DNA of 14,529 nt from an uncultured Cloacibacillus sp. (GTDB lineage: Bacteria; Synergistota; Synergistia; Synergistales; Synergistaceae): the NCBI GenBank assembly GCA_900544635.1, contig UQVV01000023.1:1-14529 (forward strand), written 5' to 3'. Below, piece by piece: positions 1 through 7,621 of this stretch. Below the pieces are notes generated by a model that saw only the letters and a list, made by a program, of their open reading frames with translations, ran no database searches and was not told the DNA's origin. Each line of letters opens with the position of its first letter. The stretch's first letter is position 1. The translations under genes were made by a program, and so were the position numbers.

Positions 1-297
1 AAACTCATTTTTAATTCTAAACACTGTATATGCAGGGCTGACATATTTCTTTTTCCCAGAATGATTTAACGCAATAGGCAACACGACATCTCGTCCTACA
101 TGCATAAGATTACATGCAAAGTAATCTGGCGGTACAACCTTATATTTAGTTGTATCAGCACCAACTTGTTTTGAGGGTTCAAAAAACTCCTTATCTCTGT
201 TTATGCCTGAAACATCGTCAAGCGTCAGCGTTGCAATTCCGCAGGCTTCATTATACGGCTCGACAAATGTGCCAATTTTTAGTTTACTCAATCCCAT
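1..297 (-). CDS. hsdS: Type I restriction-modification specificity subunit HsdS, N-terminal part (cut by window edge)
   Basis: HsdS provides the target-recognition domains that tell the HsdM2S methylase and HsdR2M2S nuclease which bipartite DNA site to bind. The 99 visible residues begin MGLSKLKIGTFVEPYNEACG and read without interruption to the window edge, resembling the start of a first target-recognition domain. ATG at 297 lies about 8 nt after a GAGGG ribosome-binding site and overlaps the end of the hsdM frame by 14 bp, the usual tight hsdM-hsdS coupling. The call rests on this opening sequence plus position directly after hsdM. The remaining gene, and any hsdR, lie outside the window. 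The visible part is intact although hsdM upstream is broken, so the product would have no methylase partner unless another hsdM exists. Confidence 0.75.
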   Translation of the reverse strand, partial: MGLSKLKIGTFVEPYNEACGIATLTLDDVSGINRDKEFFEPSKQVGADTTKYKVVPPDYFACNLMHVGRDVVLPIALNHSGKKKYVSPAYTVFRIKNEF

Positions 298-1835
298 ACC
301 CGATACCCTCAAAAGCTGCGCGGAGAACTTCCTGTGAGTGATGCTCCTCAGCCATAATCTCTTTCATCTCTTGCTGGATGCGGCCCATCTCTGCCTGAAA
401 ATCAATCCCCAGATCACGATCCACAAACTCGATGTATTTGGATGGGACAAGACTCCAGTCCTTGCTCCGCACCTCATCCATTGTGGCGGATCGTGATAAA
501 GGTTCTTCCAATCCGGGGACTGCCATGCAAAAAGAGTCGAGGCAATTTTCTGTTTATCAGCCTCGGTGAGCTGCACATACCCGTCCTCGTTTGCGCCGCC
601 GTCTCCAAGTGTTCTGGCATCAATAAACAGGATCTCGTTTTCACGATCCCGCAACACAATTTCCTTTCCTTCACGCTTAACCTTCTTACTCTTTTTGTGG
701 TTGCCCACAATCCATAGGGTGACGGAGATATCCGTGGCATAGAACATCTCTCTGGGCAGCACGATGATGGCTTCAATCTTATTGTTTTTAATCAGCTGCT
801 TACGGATCTTATATTCCTCCGAATCAGCTCCAAGAGCGCCGTTGGCCAGAAGAAACGCCGCAGTGCCGTTGTATGAAAGCCGTGCCAGCATATGCAGAAT
901 CCAAGCATAGTTGGCGTTGCTGACGGGAGGAACTTCGTAGCCATCCCACCTGCTGTCATTCTTTAATTCATTTTCTGTGCGCCAGTTTTTTAGGTTGAAT
1001 GGAGGATTAGCCAAAATGAAGTCGGCCCGCAGATTCGGATGTTTGTCAGAGATAAAGGTGGAGGCATCCATGTCGCCGAGATCGCAGTTCAGGCCACGGA
1101 TGGCCAGATTCATGCGGGCCAGCTTGTAGGTCTTGCCATTGGACTCTTGGCCATAAATGGTGATGTCTTTCTTGTTACCCTGATGCCGTTTAATGCGCTC
1201 TGCACGAACATACCGCCGGAACCGCAGCAGGGATCATACACTGAACCGGAATAGGGCTGAATGAGCAAAGTCATCAGTTCAACAATGTTGGCCGGGGTAT
1301 AGAACTCACCTTTTTCGGATTTAGCGGCAATACAAAACTTTTTCAGGAAATACTCGTACACACGACCAATGACGTCATCAGCCTCACCTTGTGAGTATTG
1401 AATCCGGTCAATTTCATCGATCAGGGATGAAAACTTGGAAGGCTCGATGTGGAGCGTGATGTAAAAGCCTATGGGAAGAGCGCCTTTTAGCGAAGGATTG
1501 TTCTTCTCAATGTTGCGGAAAGCATCGTCAATGTAAGTAAAAATCTTGTTGGATTTAGAGTGGTCTTTGATATAGCTCCATCGGTCGTTTTCACCCAAGA
1601 AAAAAACATTGTCCTTAGAATAAAAACGCGGGTTCTCCACAAAATCTACCGTATCCTCTTCGGCCAGAAGCTTTTCTCGCTGTGCGTTGAACTTATCATA
1701 AGCAAACCGCAAAAACAGCAGTCCGAGCACTACATTCACATAATCGGTTGCGGATACACTGCCTCTCAATTTATTACATGCGTTCCACAAACCAGCTTCC
1801 AGCGAGACCTGATTTTTCGTTTTTGCCATCCTCAT
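284..1835 (-). pseudogene. hsdM: Type I restriction-modification methylase subunit HsdM, broken by two frameshifts
   Basis: HsdM is the adenine-N6 methyltransferase of type I systems. Three consecutive minus-strand frames rebuild one protein of roughly the usual ~500 residues. Frame one (from 1835) has the N-terminal helical domain and the SAM-binding motif DPCCGSGGM. Frame two (about 1196 to 490) has the catalytic NPPF motif in ILANPPFNLKNW. Frame three (about 490 to 284) has the C-terminal SATMDEVRSKDWSLVPSKYI segment. The first shift is at 1196-1202, where restoring a second copy of the 7-mer CAGAGCG yields the continuous reading VQSAERIKRHQGNKKDI. The second is near 486-500, where about five residues normally lie between the YHD and SAT segments. 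Both are net losses of 1 modulo 3 and neither is in a homopolymer run. Start ATG 1835 has AGAGG just upstream; ATG 1829 is an alternative. A sequencing artefact cannot be excluded. Confidence 0.85.
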
Positions 1836-1912
1836 AACACCTCTTGGACTACAAATCCCGTTCTTATTCTATCATTCGAGAGAGATTGCTCAAAACCGAT
1901 TCGCCTACTCCT

Positions 1913-2108
1913 TCACAACACCATAATGTCGTCTAATGAGCAGCCCAGGTTTTTGCAGATTCACTCCAGCACATCTGTGATGACATTGTCATCGTTGGTA
2001 AGCTTGTTAATTATATGGTGGCTCACCTGCGCCGACGTTGCAAGAGCTTTCTTTTTCATACCCCGGTCAATGAGGGGTTTTCCATAGTCTTTTGTAGCTT
2101 ACAGCCAC
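1913..2108 (-). pseudogene. Small XRE-family helix-turn-helix repressor, degraded
   Basis: Reading from GTG 2108 gives VAVSYKRLWK, then after a one-base shift PLIDRGMKKKALATSAQVS, then a helix-turn-helix stretch ending NLGCSLDDIMVL before TGA at 1913-1915. This matches the small (about 65-residue) Cro/C1-type regulators common in Clostridia, often of the form MAVSYKKLWKLLIDRGM. There are two lesions: one extra base in the AAAACCCC run around 2080, and an in-frame TGA at 1961-1963 where a CGA arginine codon would restore the reading frame by one transition. The gene lies 77 bp before hsdM on the same strand, where such a regulator would control the restriction locus. The family call comes from sequence resemblance only. 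With two independent lesions the protein is very likely not made. Confidence 0.75.
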
Positions 2109-2562
2109 AGCCGTGACCCTCGCTATCTTTTTAGTTGTATGTATCAATGAATTTATTATATTACGTAATATCTGTACTTTCGAACATAAGTTAGATCAAA
2201 AACAAGTATTGGACAATTGATACGTTTGCTGATTTTTAAGGTTAATTGCTACGTCAGGATAACGGATAATATGTTTTGATATATCCATAAACCTTTGACC
2301 TGTATACACGCACCCTCCGGGCACGACCGGGAGCAGTCAGGCAGATCTGATCTGACCGGCAAAGACATGTTTAGTGAATACTGAAAAGGAACAGTAAATT
2401 GGCACAGCGCTGCCAGCTCGACAACGACTGTGTCGCACCTCTCTGTATGGCCGTATAACAAATTCGCTGATTTTATTGTAATACGGTGCATGATACGGTG
2501 TCTAGTTTGCTGGTAGACGACACACGCGACACTGAGGACTAAAAAGCAGACATATTTCCAAC
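2109..2562. other. Non-coding AT-rich stretch between the restriction remnant and ssrA
   Basis: I see no credible gene here on either strand; open frames are short and match nothing I recognise. The stretch holds a palindrome (2158-2171), a pair of 8-bp inverted arms GTATCAAT (2141-2148) and ATTGATAC (2216-2223), and a TATAAT-like box next to the palindrome that could serve the regulator pseudogene. Composition is mixed and AT-rich up to the ssrA terminator, after which the DNA becomes GC-rich. It probably contains the junction of acquired DNA, but no att repeat or integrase is visible. Confidence 0.5.
2158..2171. repeat. Perfect 14-bp palindrome, possible operator
   Basis: ATATTACGTAATAT is a perfect palindrome about 50 bp upstream of the XRE regulator pseudogene start. 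It could be the operator that the small repressor once bound. The role is inferred from position only. Confidence 0.4.
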
Positions 2563-2588
2563 AAAAAAGCCCCCATGTGGGGGCTTTT
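2563..2588 (-). terminator. Intrinsic terminator of ssrA
   Basis: On the minus strand an AGCCCCC / GGGGGCT stem with a short ACAT loop is followed by a run of six Ts (2563-2568). It lies about 30 nt past the encoded CCA end of tmRNA. A smaller hairpin (CGAGC / GCTCG, about 2594-2608) sits between them and may help 3'-end processing. Confidence 0.85.
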
Positions 2589-2618
2589 GCAAACGAGCGG
2601 TATGCTCGGGAAAATTTC

Positions 2619-2973
2619 TGGTGGAGACGCGGGGAATCGAACCCCGGTCCAACAGAGGACAATCTGGAGGGCGCTACGTGCGTAGTCTATGCTTTAAGAT
2701 TCGGGGCGGAGGCTCCCGTAGACAGGATACTCTTTCCCTAGCCTCTCTGGATCTCGGACGCCGGCCGAAAGGCGGAACCGTAATCCCAGCCGTCTTTGTG
2801 ACGCTCTATCGGGACCCGACGGCGGAAGCCCCGGAGAGCGCGCTACTTTTAATTAAGCAGCGAGTGCGTAATTGTCTTCGACAATTATTTTTTCGGAGCC
2901 GGATTAACGAGGCTTCCCCATCCTCGGCACGCTCCCCCCGACCCTCCGCCTGCTGTCGAAACCTGTCGTCCCC
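2619..2973 (-). ncRNA. ssrA: tmRNA (transfer-messenger RNA)
   Basis: tmRNA rescues ribosomes stalled on broken mRNA, acting as alanyl-tRNA and then as a short mRNA encoding a degradation tag. The 5' end GGGGACG pairs with CGTCTCC before the encoded ACCA, with a G-U at the third pair as in E. coli. The 5' signature AGGTTTCGAC and the T-arm GGGGTTCGATTCCCC are present. The internal tag frame ends in ALAA followed by TAA. Length is 355 nt, normal for one-piece tmRNA. It follows smpB on the same strand by 46 bp. I see no convincing promoter of its own, so it may be processed from a transcript starting before smpB. It is followed by an intrinsic terminator. Confidence 0.97.
2853..2900 (-). other. 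tmRNA-encoded proteolysis tag reading frame
   Basis: Taking GGC at 2900-2898 as the resume codon gives GSEKIIVEDNYALAA then TAA. An A lies four bases upstream of the resume codon, the position shown to be important in E. coli tmRNA. Other frames meet stops quickly. The NYALAA end is the classic ClpXP degron; the N-terminal half and glycine start are lineage-specific. The resume codon is inferred, while the C-terminal end is clear. Confidence 0.8.
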
Positions 2974-3019
2974 GGAGGATTGGAGCGGTGTTGCGCTGCG
3001 CGAGCCGCAGGCCCGCGCG

Positions 3020-3490
3020 TTAATAGTCGCCGCGAACCTTGCGGCGTACCGCTCTGTCTATTTCGCGCGCCGCGTCGCGTTCGGCGGCGCTGTCGCGCTT
3101 GTCATGGAGCTGCTTGCCCTTCGCCACGGCAAGCTCTATTTTCGCCCATCTGCCCTCTTTGAGGTACATCTTGAGCGGCACGAGCGTGAAGCCTTTTTCG
3201 CGCGTCTTTTCTACGAGACGGCGGATGTCGGTCTTGTGGACGAGCAGCTTGCGCGGGCGGAGAGGGTCCTTGTTGTAGATGGTCCCCTTCTCGTAGGGCG
3301 ATATGTGGACGTTGTAGAGCCACAGCTCGCCGCCTTCGACGGAGGCGAATCCGTCCTTGAGGTTGACGCGCCCGTCGCGCACGGATTTTATCTCCGTACC
3401 GGACAAGACTATGCCGGTCTCGAAGGAGTCGATGATGAAATATTCATGTCTCGCCTTCCGGTTCTGCGCGACCGTCTTGTCCTCAGCCAC
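3020..3490 (-). CDS. smpB: SmpB, tmRNA-binding protein
   Basis: SmpB binds the tRNA-like domain of tmRNA and delivers it to the A site of stalled ribosomes. The protein shows the family core: ARHEYFIIDSFETGIVLSGT, EIKSVRDGRVNLKDGFA and LWLYNVHISPYEKGT. A basic C-terminal tail with KRDSAAERDAAREIDRA inserts into the mRNA channel in known structures. Length is 156 residues, normal for the family. I chose GTG at 3490 over the upstream GTG at 3499 because AGGTGA lies about 6 nt before 3490, whereas the farther start would overlap this ribosome-binding site. The gene sits directly upstream of ssrA, and a strong promoter lies about 20 bp before the start. Confidence 0.95.
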   Translation of the reverse strand: MAEDKTVAQNRKARHEYFIIDSFETGIVLSGTEIKSVRDGRVNLKDGFASVEGGELWLYNVHISPYEKGTIYNKDPLRPRKLLVHKTDIRRLVEKTREKGFTLVPLKMYLKEGRWAKIELAVAKGKQLHDKRDSAAERDAAREIDRAVRRKVRGDY

Positions 3491-3510
3491 TGTTCTCACC
3501 TCGTGCGCGC

Positions 3511-3539
3511 ATTATACCCGTTTGAGCAAATTTAGTCAA
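3511..3539 (-). promoter_or_regulatory. Sigma-70 type promoter for smpB (and perhaps ssrA)
   Basis: The minus strand has TTGACT (3539-3534), a 17-bp spacer and TATAAT (3516-3511). The start site would be near 3504, leaving a leader of about 15 nt before GTG 3490. This is one of the best promoter matches in the window. Confidence 0.85.
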
Positions 3540-3557
3540 ACCCTGCGGCGCGCGCAT

Positions 3558-3568
3558 TGTGCTACTCT
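3558..3568 (+). promoter_or_regulatory. Possible extended -10 promoter for the nucleotidyltransferase gene
   Basis: TGcTACTCT at 3560-3568 has the TG-N extension and a partial -10 box; no good -35 box is visible at proper spacing. It is divergent from the smpB promoter and about 30 bp before the gene start. Confidence 0.35.
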
Positions 3569-3599
3569 TTTGTCAAAATTTCGGACGGGAGGCCCGGCT

Positions 3600-4445
3600 A
3601 TGGCGTCAGCGGATAAAGTTATCGAGAGGGCTGCGCGCGCGTTCGCGGGCGTGCGCGGCGTGGAATCCGTCGTGCTCGGCGGCTCGCGCGCGACCGGATG
3701 CGCGGGCGCGCACTCCGATATCGACATCGGAATTTATTACGACGCGCGCACATTCGACGCGGAAGAGCTGAGACGGCGCTCCGCGGAGCTTGACGACGCG
3801 CGACGCGCTGACGCGGCGACGGAGCCGGGCGCGTGGGGGCCGTGGATAAACGGCGGCGGCTGGCTCACGGTCGACGGCTTCCCCGTCGATATTCTGTACC
3901 GCGACATCGCGCGCGCCGGCGCCGTAATCGATGACTGCCTGCGCGGGAACATCACGATAGATTACCAGTGCGGACATCCGTTCGGCTTCGTCAACTCGAT
4001 ATATATGGGCGAGGCGGCCTGCTGCGTCGAGCTCTTCTCCGCTTCCTCGCGGCTGCGCGAGGAGAAGGCGCGCCTCTCGCCGTTTCCGGAGGTTTACAGA
4101 GCCGCCGCTATCGACAAATTTTTATGGGAGTGCGGATTTTCTCTGCTGTGCGGCAAAAAAGCGCTCGGACGCGGCGACGCGGTGTACGCCGCGGGCTCGC
4201 TGTTCCGCTGCGCAGTGTCGCTGTTTCACGTCCTCTACGCGGCGAACGGCATGTACATGCTGAACGAAAAGGGCGCGCTCACGCGGCTCGTAAAATCCGG
4301 CGCGCGCATGCCGGAGGGCTTCGCCGATGACGTGACAGCCGCGCTCTCAAGCTGCGGCGGCGAGCATGAGGCCGCGGCCTTCGGCAAAATCGAACGACAG
4401 TACGAGAACGTCTGCCGGATGACAGGCAGGGATAGGCCGCTGTAG
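3600..4445 (+). CDS. Nucleotidyltransferase-domain protein of unknown substrate
   Basis: The N-terminal ~110 residues form a polymerase-beta-like nucleotidyltransferase domain. They contain VVLGGSRATG (GGS at residues 27-29), then SDIDIGIYY with D40 and D42 as metal ligands, and VDGFPVDILYRD with D97 as the likely third acidic residue. The remaining ~170 residues are mainly helical and resemble the C-terminal helical part of small-molecule nucleotidyltransferases. The product could modify a small molecule (antibiotic-resistance type), an RNA end or a protein, and the sequence does not decide between them. Length is 281 residues. ATG 3600 has GGGAGG about 8 nt upstream. It is a lone plus-strand gene, divergent from smpB and convergent with pflA, and no antitoxin-like HEPN partner gene sits beside it. 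Confidence 0.8.
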   Translation: MASADKVIERAARAFAGVRGVESVVLGGSRATGCAGAHSDIDIGIYYDARTFDAEELRRRSAELDDARRADAATEPGAWGPWINGGGWLTVDGFPVDILYRDIARAGAVIDDCLRGNITIDYQCGHPFGFVNSIYMGEAACCVELFSASSRLREEKARLSPFPEVYRAAAIDKFLWECGFSLLCGKKALGRGDAVYAAGSLFRCAVSLFHVLYAANGMYMLNEKGALTRLVKSGARMPEGFADDVTAALSSCGGEHEAAAFGKIERQYENVCRMTGRDRPL

Positions 4446-4461
4446 AAATCCACTGGCGGGG

Positions 4462-4550
4462 AGCAGAGGACTGCTGTGCGGTCAACCGTTGCCGCGCCGG
4501 CGCAGCGCGGCTGACGGCGGCCTAGCATCTCCGTGTATCAGCCACTGATA
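4462..4550. repeat. Three hairpin-forming inverted repeats between convergent genes
   Basis: The gap between the nucleotidyltransferase and pflA stops has three perfect stems: AGCAG/CTGCT (4462-4475), GCCGCGC/GCGCGGC (4491-4511) and TATCAG/CTGATA (4536-4550). None is followed by a T-run on either strand, so they are not standard intrinsic terminators. They may still mark 3' ends for both transcripts. Confidence 0.45.
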
Positions 4551-4581
4551 GCCTCTCGCGGCGTGCGTTGGATTCCAGCCG

Positions 4582-5301
4582 TCAAACGCCGGCGCGTTCC
4601 CGCTCGGCGGCCTCCTGAAGCTCACGCAGCTTGTCAGCGCCGCATTCCGGCACGCCGCGCAGCGGAAAGTCAATGCCAAGCGCTTCATATTTATGTATGC
4701 ACAGCTTGCGGAACGGCAGAAGCTCGAGCTTTTCTACATTGCTGTACGACGCGGCGATGCGTCCGAGCTCGCGCGCGTCGGACGGAGCGTCGTTGATCGA
4801 CGGGACGACGACCTGCCGTATCCACAGCGGCACGCGCATCTCCTCCGTCAGCGCGAGGAAGTCCAGAGTACGCGACAGCTCGCCCCCGCAGTATTTTTTG
4901 AAAAGTCCGGCGCGAGCGAACTTCACGTCGCAGATGACGAGGCCGGTATGGCGCAGGACCTCTCGGACGGCCTCTCCCGCGCCGAAGCAGCCGGAGGTGT
5001 CGAGCGCCGTGTGGAAGCCGCGCCCGCGGAGGGCGGCGAACAGCTCCGCGGCAAACTCGGGCTGCATTAGGGGCTCGCCGCCTGAAAGCGTGAAGCCGCC
5101 CTTTTTTATGTAGGGGCGCACCCGCTCCGCCTTCTCCACAAGCTGTTCGACGGTGAACTCGCTTCCGCCGTCCGCCGCCCACGTTTCCGGATTATGGCAG
5201 TAGGCGCAGCGCAGGGGACAGCCCTGCGCGAAAGCGACGAAGCGAAGCCCGGGGCCGTCCACCGCGCCCATGCTTTGAAAGCTGCTTATGCGCCCCTTCA
5301 T
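4582..5301 (-). CDS. pflA: Pyruvate formate-lyase activating enzyme (radical SAM)
   Basis: PflA uses a [4Fe-4S] cluster and S-adenosylmethionine to abstract hydrogen from the glycine of PflB and create its glycyl radical. Cluster ligands are C28, C32 and C35 in GCPLRCAYCHNP, the CxxxCxxC signature. The SAM-binding GGEP motif is at residues 74-77, and DTSG and DVKF motifs follow. Length is 239 residues, close to the 246 of E. coli PflA, with no extra ferredoxin domain, so it is the short pyruvate formate-lyase type. ATG 5301 starts one base after the pflB stop, so translation is probably coupled; no strong ribosome-binding site of its own is seen. It is the second gene of the pflBA operon. Confidence 0.95.
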   Translation of the reverse strand: MKGRISSFQSMGAVDGPGLRFVAFAQGCPLRCAYCHNPETWAADGGSEFTVEQLVEKAERVRPYIKKGGFTLSGGEPLMQPEFAAELFAALRGRGFHTALDTSGCFGAGEAVREVLRHTGLVICDVKFARAGLFKKYCGGELSRTLDFLALTEEMRVPLWIRQVVVPSINDAPSDARELGRIAASYSNVEKLELLPFRKLCIHKYEALGIDFPLRGVPECGADKLRELQEAAERERAGV

Positions 5302-5302
5302 G

Positions 5303-7534
5303 CTACATCGCGCTGTGGAACGTGCGCGAAACTACCTCTTCCTGCTGCGCGCGCGAGAGCTTGTGAAAATTCACGGCGTAGCCGGAGACGCGCACCGTGA
5401 GGTTCGGATATTTTTCGGGGCGGTCCATCGCCTCGCGCAGGCGCTCCCGGTCGAGCACGTTGACGTTCAGGTGGTGCGCGCGCTGTGCGAAGTAGCCGTC
5501 GAGCAGCGCAGCGACGTTTGCGCGGCGTTCTTCATCGTCGTGGCCCAGAGCCTCAGGTACGATTGAAAACGTGTTTGAAATGCCGTCGCGGCACGAGGCG
5601 TACGAAAGCTTTGCGACGGAGTTCAGCGAGGCGAGCGCGCCGTTTTTGTCGCGGTTGTGCATCGGGTTCGCGCCCGGGGCAAAGGGTTCTCCGGCGCGCC
5701 GTCCGTCGGGCGTCGAGCCTGTCTTTCTGCCGTAGACGACGTTGGAGGTTATCGTAAGTATTGAAAGAGTGTGCTCCGCGCCGCGGTATGTCGGGTTCTT
5801 TCTGAGCTCCTCAAGGAACAGCTCTATCTGTTCGCGCGCAATTGAGTCTACGCGGTCGTCGTCGTTGCCGAAGGCGGGATATTCTCCCTCGGTTATAAAA
5901 TCGGTGATGAGCCCGTCATCGTTCCGCACCGGGCGCACGCGCGCGTATTTTATTGCGGACAGCGAGTCGGCCAGCACCGACAATCCGGCCGCGCCGAAGG
6001 CCATATAGCGGTGTACGTCCGTATCATGAAGCGCCATCTGCGTCTTTTCGTATGCGTATTTGTCGTGCATATAGTGGATCATGTTCATCGCCTTGACATA
6101 GGTGCGCGCGAGCCATTCGCGGTAGAAGTCCATTCTTTCAAGCACCTCGCCGTAATCGAGGACCTCCCCCGAATACGGCTCCCGCGCCGGGCCGACCTGC
6201 GCGCCGCTTTTCTCGTCGCGTCCGCCGTTCAGGCTCATCAGCAGCAGCTTTGCGAGATTCGCGCGCGCGCCGAAGAACTGCATCTCCCTGCCTATCCGCA
6301 TAGCCGAGACGCAGCAGGCTATCGCGTAATCGTCGCCATATATCGGGCGCATAAGGTCGTCGTTTTCATACTGAATGGCGTCCGTGTCGCACGACACCTT
6401 GGCGGCGAAGAGCTTGAAGGGCTCCGGCAGAGCCTCCGACCACAGCACGGTGAGGTTCGGCTCCGCGGACGGCCCGAGGTTGTAAAGCGTGTTGAGCATA
6501 CGGAAGGAGCTTTTCGTCACCAGCGTGCGCCCGTCCTCGCCGACGCCTCCGAGCGCCTCCGTTATCCACATCGGGTCGCCGGCGAAGAGGTCGTTATATT
6601 CCGGAGTACGAAGATGGCGCGCCATGCGCAGCTTTATCACGAAGTCGTCGATTATCTCCTGCGCGCCGCTCTCGTCGAGCGTCCCGCGCGCGATATCGCG
6701 TTCGAAATATATATCCAGGAAGGTTGAGACGCGCCCGAGCGACATAGCAGCGCCGTTCTGCTCCTTTATCGCTCCGAGGTAAGCGAAGTAGAGCCACTGC
6801 ACCGCTTCGCGCGCGCACGAGGCGGGACGGGAAATGTCGTATCCGTAAAGCGCAGCCATCTCTTTGAGCTTGCCGAGGAAATTTATCTGCTGGTAAAGCT
6901 CTTCGAGGAGACGTATCTGGTCCTGGAGCATGACGCCGGAATCGGCGACCGCGGCCTTGTCCTTCTTCTTCTCTTCAATGAGCCTGTCGACGCCGTAGAG
7001 CGCGGCGCGGCGGTAGTCGCCTATTATGCGCCCGCGTCCGTAAGAGTCCGGCAGCCCCGTGATAATGCCGCAGTGGCGCGCCGTCTTTATCTCGTCGCTG
7101 TACACGCGAAAAACGCCGTCGTTGTGCGTCGTCCTGTACTGGAACTCGCGTTCTACCTTATCGGAGAGCGTATAGCCGTAGGCCTCGCACGCCTTGCGCG
7201 TCATCGCTATGCCGCCGAACGGATTCACCCCGCGGCGCAGCGGCCTGTCCGTCTGGAGGCCGACGATTATCTCCGAAGCTTTGTCGATATAGCCCGGGCC
7301 GTAGCTCGTCAGCGAAGTCACCGTCTGCGTGTCTATGTCCAGCACGCCTCCGAACTCGCGCTCGAGCTCGAAAAGGCGCGAAACCTTCTTCATAAGCCTT
7401 TCCGTCCTTGCCGTCGCGCCGCACAGGAACGACTCTCCGCCCTCGTAGGGGGTGTAGTTGGTCTGAATAAAATCCCTGACGTCGATCGAAGCCTGCCACT
7501 TACCGGCCTTGAAACCCTTCCATTCTTCGTACAT
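5303..7534 (-). CDS. pflB: Formate acetyltransferase (pyruvate formate-lyase)
   Basis: This cytoplasmic glycyl-radical enzyme converts pyruvate and CoA to acetyl-CoA and formate without oxygen. The active-site cysteine pair C407-C408 lies in [20 protein letters not shown], matching the C418-C419 pair of E. coli PflB. The glycyl-radical loop [13 protein letters not shown] has G718 as radical site, the counterpart of E. coli G734. Length is 743 residues against about 760. It is the true pyruvate type and not a glycerol or choline lyase, judging by the CC pair and RVSGYA loop. ATG 7534 has a perfect AGGAGG (7549-7544) nine bases upstream. A ~165-nt leader with a riboswitch-like structure and terminator precedes it, and pflA follows after one base. 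Confidence 0.97.
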   Translation of the reverse strand: MYEEWKGFKAGKWQASIDVRDFIQTNYTPYEGGESFLCGATARTERLMKKVSRLFELEREFGGVLDIDTQTVTSLTSYGPGYIDKASEIIVGLQTDRPLRRGVNPFGGIAMTRKACEAYGYTLSDKVEREFQYRTTHNDGVFRVYSDEIKTARHCGIITGLPDSYGRGRIIGDYRRAALYGVDRLIEEKKKDKAAVADSGVMLQDQIRLLEELYQQINFLGKLKEMAALYGYDISRPASCAREAVQWLYFAYLGAIKEQNGAAMSLGRVSTFLDIYFERDIARGTLDESGAQEIIDDFVIKLRMARHLRTPEYNDLFAGDPMWITEALGGVGEDGRTLVTKSSFRMLNTLYNLGPSAEPNLTVLWSEALPEPFKLFAAKVSCDTDAIQYENDDLMRPIYGDDYAIACCVSAMRIGREMQFFGARANLAKLLLMSLNGGRDEKSGAQVGPAREPYSGEVLDYGEVLERMDFYREWLARTYVKAMNMIHYMHDKYAYEKTQMALHDTDVHRYMAFGAAGLSVLADSLSAIKYARVRPVRNDDGLITDFITEGEYPAFGNDDDRVDSIAREQIELFLEELRKNPTYRGAEHTLSILTITSNVVYGRKTGSTPDGRRAGEPFAPGANPMHNRDKNGALASLNSVAKLSYASCRDGISNTFSIVPEALGHDDEERRANVAALLDGYFAQRAHHLNVNVLDRERLREAMDRPEKYPNLTVRVSGYAVNFHKLSRAQQEEVVSRTFHSAM

Positions 7535-7572
7535 AACAGCGTTCCTCCTAATGTATAAAACATCTCCGCAGC

Positions 7573-7600
7573 GCCCATTTTTAAATATAAAAAAATGGGC
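7573..7600 (-). promoter_or_regulatory. AT-rich leader hairpin that competes with the pflB terminator
   Basis: GCCCATTTTT pairs with AAAAATGGGC (10 bp) around a short AU-rich loop. Its 5' arm is the same GCCC (7600-7597) that forms the 3' arm of the upstream terminator, so the two hairpins exclude each other. It may act as antiterminator or as a 5' stabiliser; this is inference. Confidence 0.55.
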
Positions 7601-7621
7601 GGCATCGGAAGGATGCTGCCC
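7589..7621 (-). terminator. Intrinsic terminator of the pflB leader (expression platform)
   Basis: The minus strand has GGGCAGCATC pairing with GATGCCGCCC (nine pairs, one A-C mismatch) around a CTTCC region, followed by seven Ts (7595-7589). The 5' arm starts inside the conserved CTGGGC end of the riboswitch aptamer, so aptamer folding and termination are mutually exclusive. This fits ligand-induced antitermination. Confidence 0.85.

Noticed and set aside
1560..2087. Plus-strand open frame of 175 codons
   Set aside because: It is antisense to hsdM and the XRE pseudogene, and its translation resembles no protein I know.
2249..2662. Minus-strand open frame covering the ssrA 3' end and the gap beyond
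   Set aside because: It begins inside the tRNA-like part of tmRNA and spans its terminator; no protein features are visible.
2621..3535. Long plus-strand open frame of 304 codons
   Set aside because: It runs antisense across ssrA and smpB, both certain on the minus strand; high GC leaves such frames open by chance.
6011..6727. Plus-strand frame of 238 codons inside pflB
   Set aside because: It is a mirror of the certain pflB reading frame.
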